The notes under the pieces: generated by a model
Database searches by the model: none
What the model was told of the DNA's origin: nothing
Seen by the model: the letters and a program-made list of their open reading frames with translations, nothing else
In this document: piece after piece, positions 39,150 through 52,232 of the stretch
Numbering within the stretch: the stretch's first letter is position 1
Layout of the letters: each line of letters begins with the position of its first letter
Origin: Trochalopteron elliotii
Taxonomy: Eukaryota > Chordata > Aves > Passeriformes > Leiothrichidae
DNA: 64,000 nt
Direction of reading: 5' to 3'
Assembly: GCA_024734555.1 (NCBI GenBank)
Contig: JANPWX010000163.1
Span: 130,142 to 194,141, forward strand
Program-made: the position numbers and the translations under genes

Positions 39150-41149
39150 GACACATCTCATACACAATAAGGTTAACAGAAAAAAACCCCAGAGAGAATT
39201 ACAATCAATCTCCACAGCTTATTTCTAAAAATCATTAACTTTTAAAGTACCCTCTGAAGCACACAGCTAAATTTTATTGCCACTCTCTTCTCACATCACA
39301 TTTTTGAACTTCTTTCCTTATTTTATCAATATGAAATGTCCAAAAGAAAAGATGCCCTGAAGACTATTTTGATCCAAAATATTTTCCGCACTCTGCTGTT
39401 CTAGAGTGAATAGTCTCTTAGGACATTATTTTGTGCAAATGAATACCCAAACTGTTTAGTGTATTTAACATTAAAAAAAAGTCTAAATTGCTGTAGTATA
39501 TGTAAAATCCTTTTGATAATGTATAAGGCATGAGTGTAGTCAATTGACACTCATTTGTACTCTGTTTAATTTTGTAAGCTTCATTTCATAAATCTAATAT
39601 TATCCAGTTAAGTGGATGCTTTAATGCAATTATTTAAAAAAGAACACTCTGATTGTTTTGATTCTATTCCCCAGTCACTGCTTGAATAGGTGTCTGTTGG
39701 ATACATTAGAAAATGATCATCATCACCAGTTGAAGTTCTGCCCAAATGGACTGTAAGAGAAAGCTAGCAAATCTAGCTGATTCATGACTCTTGTGGAAGG
39801 TGTGCAGATTTTTTCACATCTTCTTTGTGAAAAAGCTATCCAATTTAAACACTACTAAACACGGAAGTGTCTATTTAGATCTTAACATGTTGAACTCAAT
39901 TCCATGCTGGTATGATCCAGTCTGAAGTAGAAGTAGCAACACTGACATCACGAGCATCACCTGTAACTCTGCCCAGGCACTAACAACAGCCAGTACCTGA
40001 CTGAAGCAGTTGAGAAGCCTTTGATTCGCAGGGCAGAGAGCAACAATTCAACAGGGTTTAATAGTGCAAGAAAAACTGCTTGGTGGCTCTCATCCTGCCA
40101 CTTAACACATGAAAAGCCAGAATTATATCTTTGTAAGGATGTTCATAGCAGAAAAGTGTATTAGACATGACTTTCTGCTCTTCAGAGGAAGAAAACTCAG
40201 AGTTGCACTATGCAGATGTCAGAGAAAACAACAATACAAAACCCAAGAGCACCTGTATCTGACCACAGCCAGATGTCACTTTGCTCGTTGCAGTGATGTC
40301 ACCTTTACCACTGTAATATTCTGAACTCATTATCTTTATAACCTTTTATGCTGCATGTGTGTTCTGCTTAAACACTGAATCTCAAGAGGGGAAGCACTAA
40401 AACCACCGTAAGATACTGTACCACTACAGCCTGTCAAGAAAAAAATAAGCCTCAAAAACTGATATACAGGTTTAAAGATGTGGGTTTTATTCACCATATA
40501 ACTGTATCAAGCTGATGATCTTTTCTAAAGCAGGTTTTTATTACAAACAGCTGGAAATTAAAACTGAAAGGTATTAGAACCACCCATCCCTAAAGTCTGT
40601 ACACAAACTTTATTTTCTGTCTATCCCATTTGACTGGGGACAGAAGAAAAGCCAATTGTGCAGCTCTTAGTACTAGATACCCTAAAGGGAGTGAAATCTG
40701 CTCTGCTAACTGAACAGCCATCAAAGCCTGTAAGGTTTTAGTTAAGATGCAAAAAAAGCTGAAGAATCCTCAAAATGGGGGTGGGATAGGGCACAGGAGT
40801 GAAGATAAATAAGGGGGAAAGGAAACTTAGAACATGTAGTTCAGGTAAAGAGCCTTTCAGCATCAAAGTGTTCTGCCTTCCTACACAGTACACTCTGCCT
40901 TCCACCCTCAGAAACTATAGAGGGTACTTAGTAAGAAGATAAAACCAATCCTGTTTGTTTTTAAAAGGAAGCACATATGCTGAATTAGAAACAAGACCTA
41001 CTGAAAATGTCTGAGACTGGGAAGAAATACTCTAAACACCACAACATTTGTACAAAGTAGTATCCAATGAAGCCCAGCCAGTTTTTTCCCCTGGTGTGTT
41101 GAGGTACTGTTGTAAATTCACAGCTAGTGTAACTATGCAAGAAAGCTTC

Positions 41150-41193
41150 CAGAGAGGCTGGGGATTGGGACTGGCTGCAAAACAGCCTCTCTG
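41150..41193. repeat. Perfect inverted repeat, 11-bp arms, 22-nt loop
   Basis: CAGAGAGGCTG (41150-41160) is complementary to CAGCCTCTCTG (41183-41193). The loop is 22 bases. The arms are GC-rich, unlike most hairpins in the window, so the RNA form would be stable. Pairing does not continue well outside the arms. Confidence 0.8.
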
Positions 41194-43665
41194 AATTTCC
41201 TTAGACTACAGGGGAGTCCTGTAAACACCCTTTATTATAACAGCTCCTTTACAGCCTGTAAGTATGCATTAAAATAATAGGAGGCTGTGGTGTTGAAAGG
41301 GGAGAAAAATACAAATTCTACAATTATAGGTCTCTACAGTAATATAGTAACAGTTCCTGCTAACAAGTTTCACCTTATTTTATGTCCTACTTGAGAAGAA
41401 ATAGAGCTTGTCACCAGAACTCAGTACTCCTATAACAACCAAGACTTAAAAGAGGAGGGAAAGTGGGGAACTCATGAAATGAAAAATGAACTGGCCACTT
41501 TGAACCGGGTATTAATAATCCAGCAGGCTGGGCATCAGCTCCAGTCAAAGATCTGGCTGTGGAAAGCAAAACTCTCTCCCTTGAAAATCAAGTTAGTCCA
41601 TGGATTAAGCTGCTAAATACAAAACATGTCCTAACAGACCCAGAAGTCTGGCAAATCAGGCACTGGGTCTAGAACAGCAGGAACACATAAATCAGCAGGC
41701 ACTGGTAGTCTAAAACCCAGTCTATTGTTTATAAAACTCAAAGGGGAAGGGAGTGGATTTGCAAATTGCTTCTTCCCTAATATAGATAGGTAAATTTAAA
41801 CAAAAAAAAGAAAAATCATGTAAGAGACAAATTGTTTAGTAAGGACAAACTATAGACTGTTCCACATCTACATCTGCCTAGTCACTTTCCTGAGATCCCT
41901 GCTCATCAAAGACAGCACTCACAGCACTGCATGACAGCAGCAAGTTAAAGTTAGCACCCATATTTTCTTGTGAAAAATGGTTAGTATCTGCAAGTTTGTA
42001 CATATGGATTATGAGTGGCAAATAAAGGAAAGCCTAACTCCATTCCAGCATAGTCCTGCAATGAGCGGGAGGAGCATTTTCACCACATTTCTCTCCTGGG
42101 GTTACACTCAGAATATTCTCAATCTGATCTGCAGATAATTTCTGTAAGATATTACTTGTGGAAACAAAGGTACAGAGAGCTAAGAAGTATAGTGAGCTGC
42201 ACAGATTACTTCCTAGCAGACCAAGTACCAAGCCACCTATTCAGTAAGCTTTTCTCTTTTTTACTTTCACGTGCACATTTTCTCTATCAGCATACATTGC
42301 ACACTTAGTCAACATTAGTTACCTGCCTTGGGAAAAGGTGTGATGTTACCCTGTCCTTCTCCTGCACCCTAAGGAGTGCAACCATTGCTATAGTTTTGGT
42401 TTGTCCTACAGTCTTTCAAGGTAAAAAACCAAATGCAACTCAGCCACCTCCTCTGCCACATTTAAATTATAAGTGACAGCTTAGTTGGAAGACCTAATTT
42501 AAGAAAGAAAACAGGCAATTTGAATAAGGCAGAGGAGGTTGGACTTTCTTTTCTCAAAAATTCACAATATTTTTTCCTGAGCAAGAGATCAAGTTAGGAG
42601 TCACCAACATTACATAACAAGCCAATTTTCATATAGATAAATGGAAGAAATTACATTTATCTACTCAAAAAATGCAATTACAGGCTATAATAAAGAGCAA
42701 GATGAGCACTGAAAGTAGATACTCAAAGTATTTCAATATTCAAAGCATCAAGTCTAGAGCTGGCAGGTTATAAGCAGCATCATACAGAAAACAAAAATGA
42801 TTTAACAGCAGTTTTCTGCTCCCATTTCAAGAAGTAACAAGAAACACAGCATTGAAGGGTTAATTGAGAACAGCCTGTCCTTCTCAGCTATCGATTACTG
42901 CTGAGTGCTGGGAAAAGGGCACTGGACAAGACACACCAGGACAACAGCAACTCCTCCATTCCAAAGTGTAAGCTCTGTCTCCATGCAGGGAGGATGTACT
43001 TCCACCAACATGCAGATCTGAGGCAAGCAGCCTGTGCTTGCTTTGGTTACCTGCAGAAGACCTAAGCTCGCAGTCCCATTACATTACCTCCCTAATGCAA
43101 CCCTTATGCAAAAATGTGGTTATTATTTGAGTATTTTCAGCTCTTTCGCCACAGCCTTTTAAAAGCTGGGGCAGCCCTCTGCTTTGCAAAGTGAGCTTGA
43201 AAGAAGTGAGGACTAAAATCACCACGCTATATGGAAGAGATACAATCCCTTCAATTACACATAGAACGGAACTTCAATTGGCACAAGAAATGAAAACAAA
43301 CATGTATTTTTAACCAAAAGTTTCGAATTTAGATTTAAATAGCTGTTACCTTTTCCAGCTGCTTAAGCAACACAACAGATGGCATGCAAGTCATAAACCA
43401 GGACGTATATTTTTAAGCGTTCTTTCAAAATCTGCAGACTAATTTCTTTTTCCATCATGCCAAAGCTCTTAAAGCCTGCATGTAGAATTGAATGGGAGAG
43501 CCCTGCCCTTCTCTCTTCCACAAAGTACTAACTGGAATGTTCCCCAAGGCCCAAACCAAGCCATGTGTCTGAAGCAGGAATCTCCACACTTTATTGGCTG
43601 TAATATGGGGGAACCAATACCCCAAAAGTTCTTCTGCTGGTCTTCAAGGTATCCATAAGACCCAA

Positions 43666-43694
43666 CTACTCATGCAAGAAGTTTGCATGAGTAG
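43666..43694. repeat. Perfect inverted repeat, 12-bp arms, 5-nt loop
   Basis: CTACTCATGCAA (43666-43677) is exactly complementary to TTGCATGAGTAG (43683-43694), with loop GAAGT. Each arm carries ATGCAA, a partial octamer. No terminator or gene context is seen. Confidence 0.9.
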
Positions 43695-44609
43695 GCTAGG
43701 CTTTGTCCACTCAGGAGTTTTGAGAGTGTTTTTTAAAAGTCTTTGTTACTAGGTACGGAGGTCTAGATTCCACAGAGAAAAAAAATTCTAAATCCACTAG
43801 GAAATGCACTCTAAGCTTTCCTACTGCACTAGGAGTGGAGCTGCAGAGACAATCAAACTGCTAACACAGACCCAGGAACCCAATCCTACAGCTTAAAAAA
43901 TGTGCTGAACTGGTGAAAGGCTGCCAGACACCCGGGATCATTGTGAGCTGCCGTGGTTACTAACTGGGGTTTAACTCTGCAGGCTCTAAACACCACCGTG
44001 TATAGAGCCAGCTACAGAGTTAATTAGTTACAGAGAAAGGAGGAAACTTGTGTGGCAGAAGAGGAATCTCATATGGACAGTCATCTGCAGCTAAACCATA
44101 TGGACTTTCCATAACCCTTTCAAAACAAGCATAGAAGATACCAAAGTTATGGCCCATCCTTTCAGTTCTTAAGATCTATTCTGGGATATTATCTCCAGTT
44201 TTTCCATCCTCAGACCCCCAATTACTCCACTTCAAATAATTTCTGAGGCACAACAAGGGACATCTCACTGCTTCTGCTTCACACTCCTGTCAGCACATCT
44301 GACAAATGCTTCAATAAAATAAAAAAGGAGGGGAGAGGGGGAGCTAAAACTAAAAATGGGTGAAGGTGGAGTTAAACAAAGTGAAGTAAGATATTAGCAT
44401 CATATTTTCAAGAAAGGCTCATGTAAAAATAACACAAGGAGAAATATCAAATAATTTAAAAGGTCAATCAACAGCAAATGCATTTCATCACTTATGTTCT
44501 TCACTATTAACTCATCACAGCTTTGACAGATCCTGCTCAGCTTCTGAGCATCTTTGCAGAACATCACTTCTGAGACCTTTGCAGTTAACATTAGGCTGCC
44601 TCAGGATGG

Positions 44610-44626
44610 CCTCCTCCTCCTCCTCC
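44610..44626. repeat. Short (CTC)n trinucleotide repeat
   Basis: Between five and six uninterrupted copies of CTC in a pyrimidine-rich patch. Confidence 0.85.
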
Positions 44627-46087
44627 TTTTAAATTATTTTCAGAAATACCATACCGTATGCCTAATAGGTGAATCACAGATTCTTTCTATATGCTCTCAA
44701 AGACAGGCAAATTAATTTTCTTCAGAGTAATCAATCTTAGTTAAGTAAACAGACAGCTCTAAATGTAATTTTCACATTTTAGGTAAAAATTATGAAAATA
44801 GTTTTCTTAAGACTATCCATATAGTATGTAAGTATATCCATACAGAGTAAGATACCCATAAGTACACTGCATTACTACAAAGGGTTTTTTTTATTCAGGA
44901 ATAGAGCAACCTCTTCTTCAAAATTAAAAAAAAAGAAGTCCTTTTTTATTTTTAAGTGATATGAATGCGGTACTTTGTGCCTAGACTACAAAAGAAATAA
45001 GGAAAAACGATGCAGCTTTAGTAGTTTATCTCTTCCCTACCACATGTTCTGCACTATCAGTGCTCCCATACAACCACAACCACGAATTCTTCATTCAAAG
45101 TCTATCAGGACAAAACCACACGACATGCTGGCACACCTGACCACTCTAACATGCCTGGCACATCAATCCAGAGGAGTGACACAGCTTCCCTGCAGTCCCA
45201 GTGCACACCCAGGGGCTCTGGGGCTGCTACCTGGGCCAGCTGCAGCAGGAACAGGGATGTGAGCCCAGGGCAGGAATCATTTTGTGAAACACTGATACCA
45301 CAGAGATACCAGCTTCCCAGAGAGCCTGCTAACAAACTGCTTTCTGGCCAAAAAAACTCCTGCCTTTTGCACAGACACTCCCTTCCAAATAACAGTGAGA
45401 GCAGAAACAAAGTTTTAGTAAAGGTGACCAGCATGTGTTGTGTTCACATTAGCTGCTTCTTTCCTCATATTAGCTTTGGCTTTGCCACACGAATCTGAAC
45501 ATATTAAAAAAGAAAAGAAAAAAAAAGGCTCGTCTGTCCTTCCAGCACCACCAGAGAGTCCATAGAACGAGGACTAAGGGTACATTGTAATTCTTTCAGT
45601 TACATGTACATAACATAATAACACTTAATATTGCTATTTTGCAACTTACAAAGGTTACAGGTTGTTTTCTTTTTAAAAACACTGTAAATGTCCCTCTACC
45701 TAGGAGTATATATTAGAATTACCCGACTAGGTCATAACACCAGTCTATTCCACTCAAAAGATTTAGTGCTGACACAGTTATCTTGGGTTTGTTTTGTTTT
45801 ACTTCCAAGTGAAGTGGTAAGCTAAGGTTCCATACAGACACAAAGGATGTCTGCTTAAGTCTCCCTCCTTACTAAGATGCTTCATGAGATCACACCTCCG
45901 CTCTCAGCTGGGCTATGGCCACAGTAACTCCCTCCCAGACCCAAATTCTCCATTCCCTATGCTGAGCACTCTGTGGAGGAGTTTACATATCCTGTTTTAA
46001 ACGGCAAAATATGGTGACACAGGCCATTGAAGAAGGACTAAAGAAACATGGGGGATTTAGACCTCTTTTGTCTCAGAACCAGATAAA

Positions 46088-46111
46088 GGGGAGGGCGGGG
46101 GAGGCGGGGGG
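46088..46111 (+). other. Strong G-quadruplex motif
   Basis: Four G runs (GGGG, GGG, GGGGG, GGGGGG) are separated by loops of 1, 1 and 4 bases (A, C, AGGC), with no interruption. This satisfies the usual G3+N1-7 rule on the plus strand. It stands out in AT-rich surroundings. No promoter or gene end is recognisable next to it. Confidence 0.85.
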
Positions 46112-47540
46112 AACTATAGGAGATGACAAATGCGTTCCCAGGCTCCTGAAAGAAATTGTAAGAACATGGAAACAACAATAATGTGTATTTTCATGAGCAG
46201 TAAGAGAGAAACCACAGATTGTGAAACAACCCTGAAGCACTTTGTTATGGTGATTCAGACCCATTCACCAGCTCAAGGGAAAAACAAGCATCCCATCACC
46301 ACCAGCAAAGAGACAGTCAATCCCCACCTCCTCACCCCAAGCACTTTGCACCATTTTGTTCAATAACATGCAGAGCTTTTCAGAGGGAGCCCATTCCGAG
46401 TCCTGCTGAAGGATCCAGCAGTAACCATTCTGGCTCAACGAACACACCCTTCAGGACCTTGCTATTGCCAGGTCAGACGGCATGTCAGCTGGGGAGGAAA
46501 AGAATATTAAAAATAAAAATATCCCTTCATCTCCCAAGAGGAAGCCTTCATAATGAAAAGGCTTAGGAATGATCCCTAAGTCCCCTTTCCACAGCACTCG
46601 TTGTGATGTGCTCAAATAGATGAATCCTTTTATTAGACTCCACACTTGTGAGAAACAAAAAAGATTCACAATACTGTCAAAAGTGGAAAGAAATACTTCA
46701 ACTGTACAACCAAGTATGTTTACTTTTTGAGTACCTTTAACAGTCTTTAACACAAACAATTTTGGTTTTATTTGAAATCAAAACTACTTAGTTTCATAAC
46801 AGAGAACAACTACCAGAACATACAAAAACTCCTGATTTGAGCTTTCATTACTTTCTCTACTATTCACAACATCTTTAAACCGTCTGCACCAAGAAATAAA
46901 TTCAAGCAGGATATTTGTAATGCAATTACTTCCCTCATAAGATGTGTGCTTCTAAATCTATTTAGTGGGCTCTGGAACAGTACAGATTTTGTAAGGGTGG
47001 CTCAGTACTCTCTCTGCCAAACAATGAGCAGATATTAGATATTTCAGTCAATACTGTATCTGTTTGTTGCCTCGGGAGATTTTTTTTCTTATGACATATA
47101 AGGAAATACATTCTGCTCTTCTGTGACTTTTTTTTTTCCAGGAAAAGAAAGTAACCCAGCACTAACAACATTTGCATTTCAAGTTGCAGCCCTCCTATTC
47201 AAGAGCTGACTATTTAATACATACATGATGTTGCACAAACTGGGAAAAACACCCTACACTGTCAACAGGACAAATAGTACAATATTTTCAGGAAATAAAA
47301 TGTTACTTAATTCACATCAGCCAAGTGTACAAATATAAGATGAATCAAATGTAGAGCAAACCATTATTAATCAAATACATGGTACTCTTTGGCACATGGA
47401 CACAAATCATGCATAGAGGTAACTATGCCTCTCACTAAGAATAAGTTTTATACCAGATAAATAAAATTTTCAGCTAAAAATCCATTTTATCTTTAATGGT
47501 TTGTTGATATTTATTTCAAGCATCTTGGATGAAAACAAGA

Positions 47541-47579
47541 CCATAAAATTTGGCTGTGGTAGCAGTTAAAATTTTATGG
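47541..47579. repeat. Perfect inverted repeat, 11-bp arms, 17-nt loop
   Basis: CCATAAAATTT (47541-47551) pairs with AAATTTTATGG (47569-47579). Inside the loop GCT (47553-47555) can pair with AGC (47561-47563). Confidence 0.75.
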
Positions 47580-48000
47580 CTTTTTAATAGCTTGCTCAAA
47601 TTAAAAATAGGGAAATGTTTATTTTGTACAAAAACATATTTTCTTTGGCTGATTTGCTTAAAGCTATGCTTTAAGTTACAAGTTCAACAACAAAACTGAC
47701 CTACTTTTGTCCTCTTGAAAATGTAACTTACACTGTACAAATTTCACAGGATCCCTGCAGTACTCTCCATTATTGCAAATAATTTCCTATTATAAAACTT
47801 GTATTTATCTAGGTATTATCTTGACAATTCTTTTTTAAATCTATATTGCAAAATATTTGATACTTAAAAAAAGAAATGTCAACATCTTTTATTTCTAACA
47901 AGAACCTACTTCTGGGGGGGGGAAGCTTAGGACAAAGTAGTTTTAACTATCCTAAAATCCTAAACTTTTGAAAAATACAAGTTTTAACATTTCATATCTT

Positions 48001-48025
48001 TAAATATTACCATGGGTAATATTTA
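48001..48025. repeat. Perfect inverted repeat, 11-bp arms, 3-nt loop
   Basis: TAAATATTACC (48001-48011) and GGTAATATTTA (48015-48025) are exact complements around ATG. The middle reads CCATGG. Confidence 0.85.
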
Positions 48026-48429
48026 TACAAGGAATACGCTTTGTGGTATCCACACAAAAATCTCACAAATATGGTAAAAATTTAGTAATTTTTTTTTTTT
48101 TGACAGATTTAGTAATAGTTGCTAGGATCTCCATGGATTTCACTGTCACTCACTACTGCCACACATGCTGGGATGCTCAAGTGTCCTCACTGAAGGCTGT
48201 GAGCAGGAGGGCAGAAATCCCCTCGATTGTGCCAGGGGCAGAAATTGGCTCCAAGACCAAGCCCAGTGCTCCCAACAGCCCCTGGCAGTACCACATCCAG
48301 GAGAATCACCAAGGATCACACTGGAGGAGCAAAAACACTGAGGGAAGAAGAGCATTTATATTGAAATAAGGACCTAGATCAAAAACTTGTTGGGGAAGCA
48401 AACAAGGGTGAAGCAGAGCAAATTCAGTG

Positions 48430-48712
48430 GGATAACCTGAGATGAAAAAATGGGGAGAGGGAAAGGAAACACAAAGCTGGGGGAAAGAGGAAGAGGCCTG
48501 GCACGGCTGGAAAAAATATGACAAGCTTAAGAAATCCCAGAAGCGGGAGAGAGGAAGGAGCAGTCATACCTGACAAGGAAGGGAACATATGGGAAGGGCT
48601 GAAGCTCAAGAAGAGAAAGAGCCAGGAGCAAGGGAGGGAAAGCAGCTAAAACCAGATAGGGAGTCTGAATAAGAAAATTGAAGAGGCTGAAGTAGGGCAG
48701 GAGCCTTGTAAA
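48430..48712 (+). repeat. Long purine-rich tract
   Basis: For roughly 280 bases the plus strand is dominated by G and A (many GGGA, GAAGAG and GGAAAG blocks). It accounts for several short Pro/Leu/Ser-rich open frames on the minus strand, which I discount as coding. Purine asymmetry of this length can adopt triplex DNA. It is not a simple tandem repeat. Confidence 0.6.
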
Positions 48713-49307
48713 AACTAGTCTGCTACCATGTAAGTAACTCAATACAATGGCTTCCCTGAAGTGCTGCACACAGCTCTGCAGCAAAGGACTAACCACACTT
48801 AGGGAGGCAAAGCAAAGGGCTGGATCAATCAGTGCAAAGGACACTTGAAAGGGGAAATCAAAAGAGCTTGGCCTGTTTGATACATTGAAAATACGTGTGA
48901 TTATTTTCTAAAAATACATCAGAGGGGAAGGAATAGTAAAATAACAGGAAGAGAAGGAACTTTATAATCAGAAATACAAGTCATGAGAATAAATGAGCTA
49001 AGATCTCCCAGGAATAATTTTATGCTAAACAACTGAGGAAGTTATTTGTAGTTGGGTTTTTTGGTGGTTGTTTTTTGCTTGGTTGGGGTTTGTTTTTTAA
49101 AATCATAAGAGCAGTACCTTCAGTAACATCTAAAAAGAAGAAAAACAATGTGCCTTTTTTTAGATGCACAAAACCTCAAAGCTAACAAGCCAAAACTCTT
49201 CCTCTAAAAAAAATCCCTAAACCAACACCTTTCAATCTTTCAGAGTGGAACTTGTTGTGCTGATGAGATGAGCTCTCAGACCTGTGAAAGAGCAGCAGAA
49301 TACTCAC

Positions 49308-49484
49308 CTGGAGGCTCTGCCCAAGAGGGTTCTAAGCTGGGGCTGCCTTTCTTCTCCCCCCCAAACAGCACCAGAGCTTGTAATGTGCTCCACTCAAAAA
49401 TCACACGTGGTTCTGCTCTCTGCCAGCTTTGGTTTTAGCCTCTTAATTTCCAATGGCTACAGCCAAAAGCAGGGAGCCAGCAAA
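49308..49484 (-). other. Possible non-coding minus-strand exon (weak)
   Basis: The minus strand has an excellent 5' splice site (CCAG followed by GTGAGTAT at 49302-49307), and TTTTGGCTGTAG near 49457-49468 could be the acceptor. All three frames of the enclosed segment contain stops, so only an untranslated or lncRNA exon would fit. The left limit is fixed by the donor. The right limit is only approximate. Confidence 0.1.
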
Positions 49485-51599
49485 ACATGGTTTACTGAGA
49501 CCAGCACACAAAGACAGCATTTTGTTTTGTTTCGCTTTTAAGCTCTGTACTCTGTCTGACTTTGAAACGTCTGTAATGCTTCTCTGACCTCTGTGTACAG
49601 CTCCTCCACAGCTGAAGGAAAGCAGGATTAAAGGAATGATTTTTGCAATATAGAAATGTATTCTACTTAAAGACCCGTAAACTGGAACAACAAGAGTTCT
49701 GGGTCTATTCTGGGATACAGTGTAAGTCAAATGTAACACACATGCTCATCATCTACTTTGACAAGAGGCTTTGTTCTGTTTTTAACCACTATTTAATCAG
49801 CATCCCACTCACATTTAGAGTAGATTTGCTCATACTTAAGGGTGAAGCCCTGTTTCCATTAAATTACATAGGAATTATAGTATTGAGTGGAGACCAGAAT
49901 TTTACTCCAGACGAAACATTTACCCTGAAACTGTAGTAGTTACAATTGTTTAATCTTTCTATTCAGGAGAAAAAAATGGTACAATATACCACAACTGAAA
50001 ACATTTTATTTTTACTTAACCAAAGTGGTTCCAAAACAACTAGACTTCCCTAAAGCAAAATTATCTAGAAATTAACTACAAGAAATTCATCATTTGTTTG
50101 CTATAAGGAAAAAGACACACTGACCCCACAACAGAGAACTCCACAAAATAGTTATTTAGTTGTATGTTTCATTCTGTAGTTCCTGGGCACACTTCTAGTG
50201 AAAAAAGGCACAAAGCCATTTCACTGTTAAGTCTGGCATTTTGTGGGTAGGAAAGTAATGAATACTTTAAGTTTGCATAATTACCTTCAAAAGGTCTTCT
50301 TTATAGGACCTCTAATAAATATTTAAATGCAAGTAAAAACTCCAGCTAATCCATCCCCCAACACAAGCAGACTCCAGGCCACCCACAGATCTATAATCCT
50401 TTTTGCCCTAACTCTTGACACCCAAGGTATTTTTTGCTATTTATGCGTAAAATAGAATCACTTCCTGTTAAAGTCACATTGCTTATAGATGTCCTGCAAC
50501 CACAAACAAAGGACTTCAGCTCCGGTCATACCCACAACTTGGAGGTTTTGTTCAAAACTGATAATTCTTCTTTCTTCTGCAAAGCATGACTCTCCCTTAA
50601 CCAGCTGTTTTGCCCACCTGCACATACAGGCACAGTGACAGAGGCTGCTCCAAACACATATCTTTGCCACAGGTCAATATTAACTTCCATGTATCTTGAA
50701 ACCCTTCCCATACATCACACTCCCCATTCTTCCACACAGGCTGACAGTGAGAGAATGCAGCACACAGAGAGATACCTTCCCTCACAGGGCAGCTTCCACC
50801 TCTGGCATGAGCACTCAGAAACCAGATCAGCAAGAACAATGGAAGTGCCTGATTAAGAATATCCAATCACAGTGAAAGGACTGCTTAGAGTCCTCCAAAC
50901 ATTCCAAATGAGATTAATGCATTTCCTTCAAAATGCACCACAAGATTCTATGCCCCAGCAAGAATTCTTTGGCATCTACGTCTGTTTCTCGATCCTCAAT
51001 TTCCAAAAAACATTCCTATGCTGAAAGACACAGCTGCCTAAAATCATCCTTGGTTGTTGGCTTCCCCCACACCTTTTTTGGTTTAGATCATTATTTCCCA
51101 GTTGTTGCAGCACACCATTGCCCAAGTTTTAGTATAGCTTCTTCTCTTCAAAAACGTGGGGGGAAGAAACAACAACAACCAACCAACCAACACCCCACCC
51201 AGATGGAATTCAGATGATTAAATGTTACAAAACACCCTTTCCCCCTAGTAAATGCTGAGAAATAAGTGCAATCAAACTTAGTATCAAGATATACTTCTCC
51301 ACAACAATAAAATTACTTTTACTACATTATAAAATTACATTGATTTTTTACTAGAAAAAAATAGAAAGCATGCCTTTCTAAAAAGTACAGTTCAGTTAAA
51401 AACACCACTGAAAGCTTCAAACCTAATTGTACATTTATCCCTAACTGCTGCATTGCTTTTTAAAAAACGATGAAAATATGTACCGTGTAGGTAAATTAAT
51501 AACAGCAAATTAAAAATCACAGTATATTACATTCACATTCAGCGAGAATCAGTTTTCCCTCTTGTACAGGTATTTGCTGTAACACAAAGCAACATTCAA

Positions 51600-51885
51600 G
51601 TGTTCCGTCTCTTCTGGGATAAACATAAGGCTGTATATTCGTTTTCTCACTCTGAGTTTGATTCAAACTGCTCTGGGTTTAGAGCTGACTGGCAGCTCCC
51701 ACTGAGCACGAGCTGTCTGCAGGTAACCACTCTGAGCAGGCTACAGGCTGCTGCTCAATGGAGTGGTTTCTCTAGAGCAGAAGAGAGCGAGAGGGAGGAG
51801 GAAGTGAGAAGGGGAAGAAGCAAAGACAAAGAACCCTCACGGGTAGTAAATGTGAAGATAACGCTCTCGGGAAGTTTCTACAAAC
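51600..51885. promoter_or_regulatory. CpG-enriched patch with ETS-like site
   Basis: Eight CpG dinucleotides fall within about 285 bases of an otherwise CpG-poor region. A purine run at about 51774-51828 contains GAGGAAGTG, the core of PU.1/ETS-type sites. An 8-bp inverted repeat (GGAAGTTT-CTAC-AAACTTCC) lies at 51870-51889. It could be an enhancer or minor promoter. No TATA box or clear transcript start is visible. Confidence 0.25.
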
Positions 51886-52211
51886 TTCCGAAGCAACCTT
51901 AAGAAACTTCAGAGTATCCAGAAGTACCCTGCTCAGGGCTCAAGTAAACATGGCAGCCACCACCCCACCAGGGTCACCAGAAAGCAAAGCTCAGCAGGCT
52001 GGTGTCATAACTTCAATTAAGGCAACAGCAGGACAAGAATACTCCAGGCACGCTTATTCCCTACCTACCACCACATCTGCATCTTTGAGCAACTGTATCT
52101 TTGAGAAACTGTCCTGGACACACAGACGCAGGCAGGCAGCATCTACGGCTGACAGGGTCCAAGCCACGTCCATTTAAAGACTGAAAGCCAAGTTAGATTT
52201 CCTGTAGCAAC

Positions 52212-52232
52212 ACTCAGACATGTTGTCTGAGT
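52212..52232. repeat. Perfect inverted repeat, 9-bp arms
   Basis: ACTCAGACA (52212-52220) and TGTCTGAGT (52224-52232) flank TGT. Confidence 0.75.

Larger units (their letters stand above)
34001..46087. other. Unique non-coding DNA
   Basis: No gene is recognised. A TATA-like element (TATATAAAG near 35685) has no supporting promoter context. Simple repeats and hairpins at 36550, 39130, 41150, 43666 and 44610 are listed separately. The region around 45100-45300 is a little richer in G+C and has overlapping open frames (95-115 codons) on both strands, none recognisable. Confidence 0.55.
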
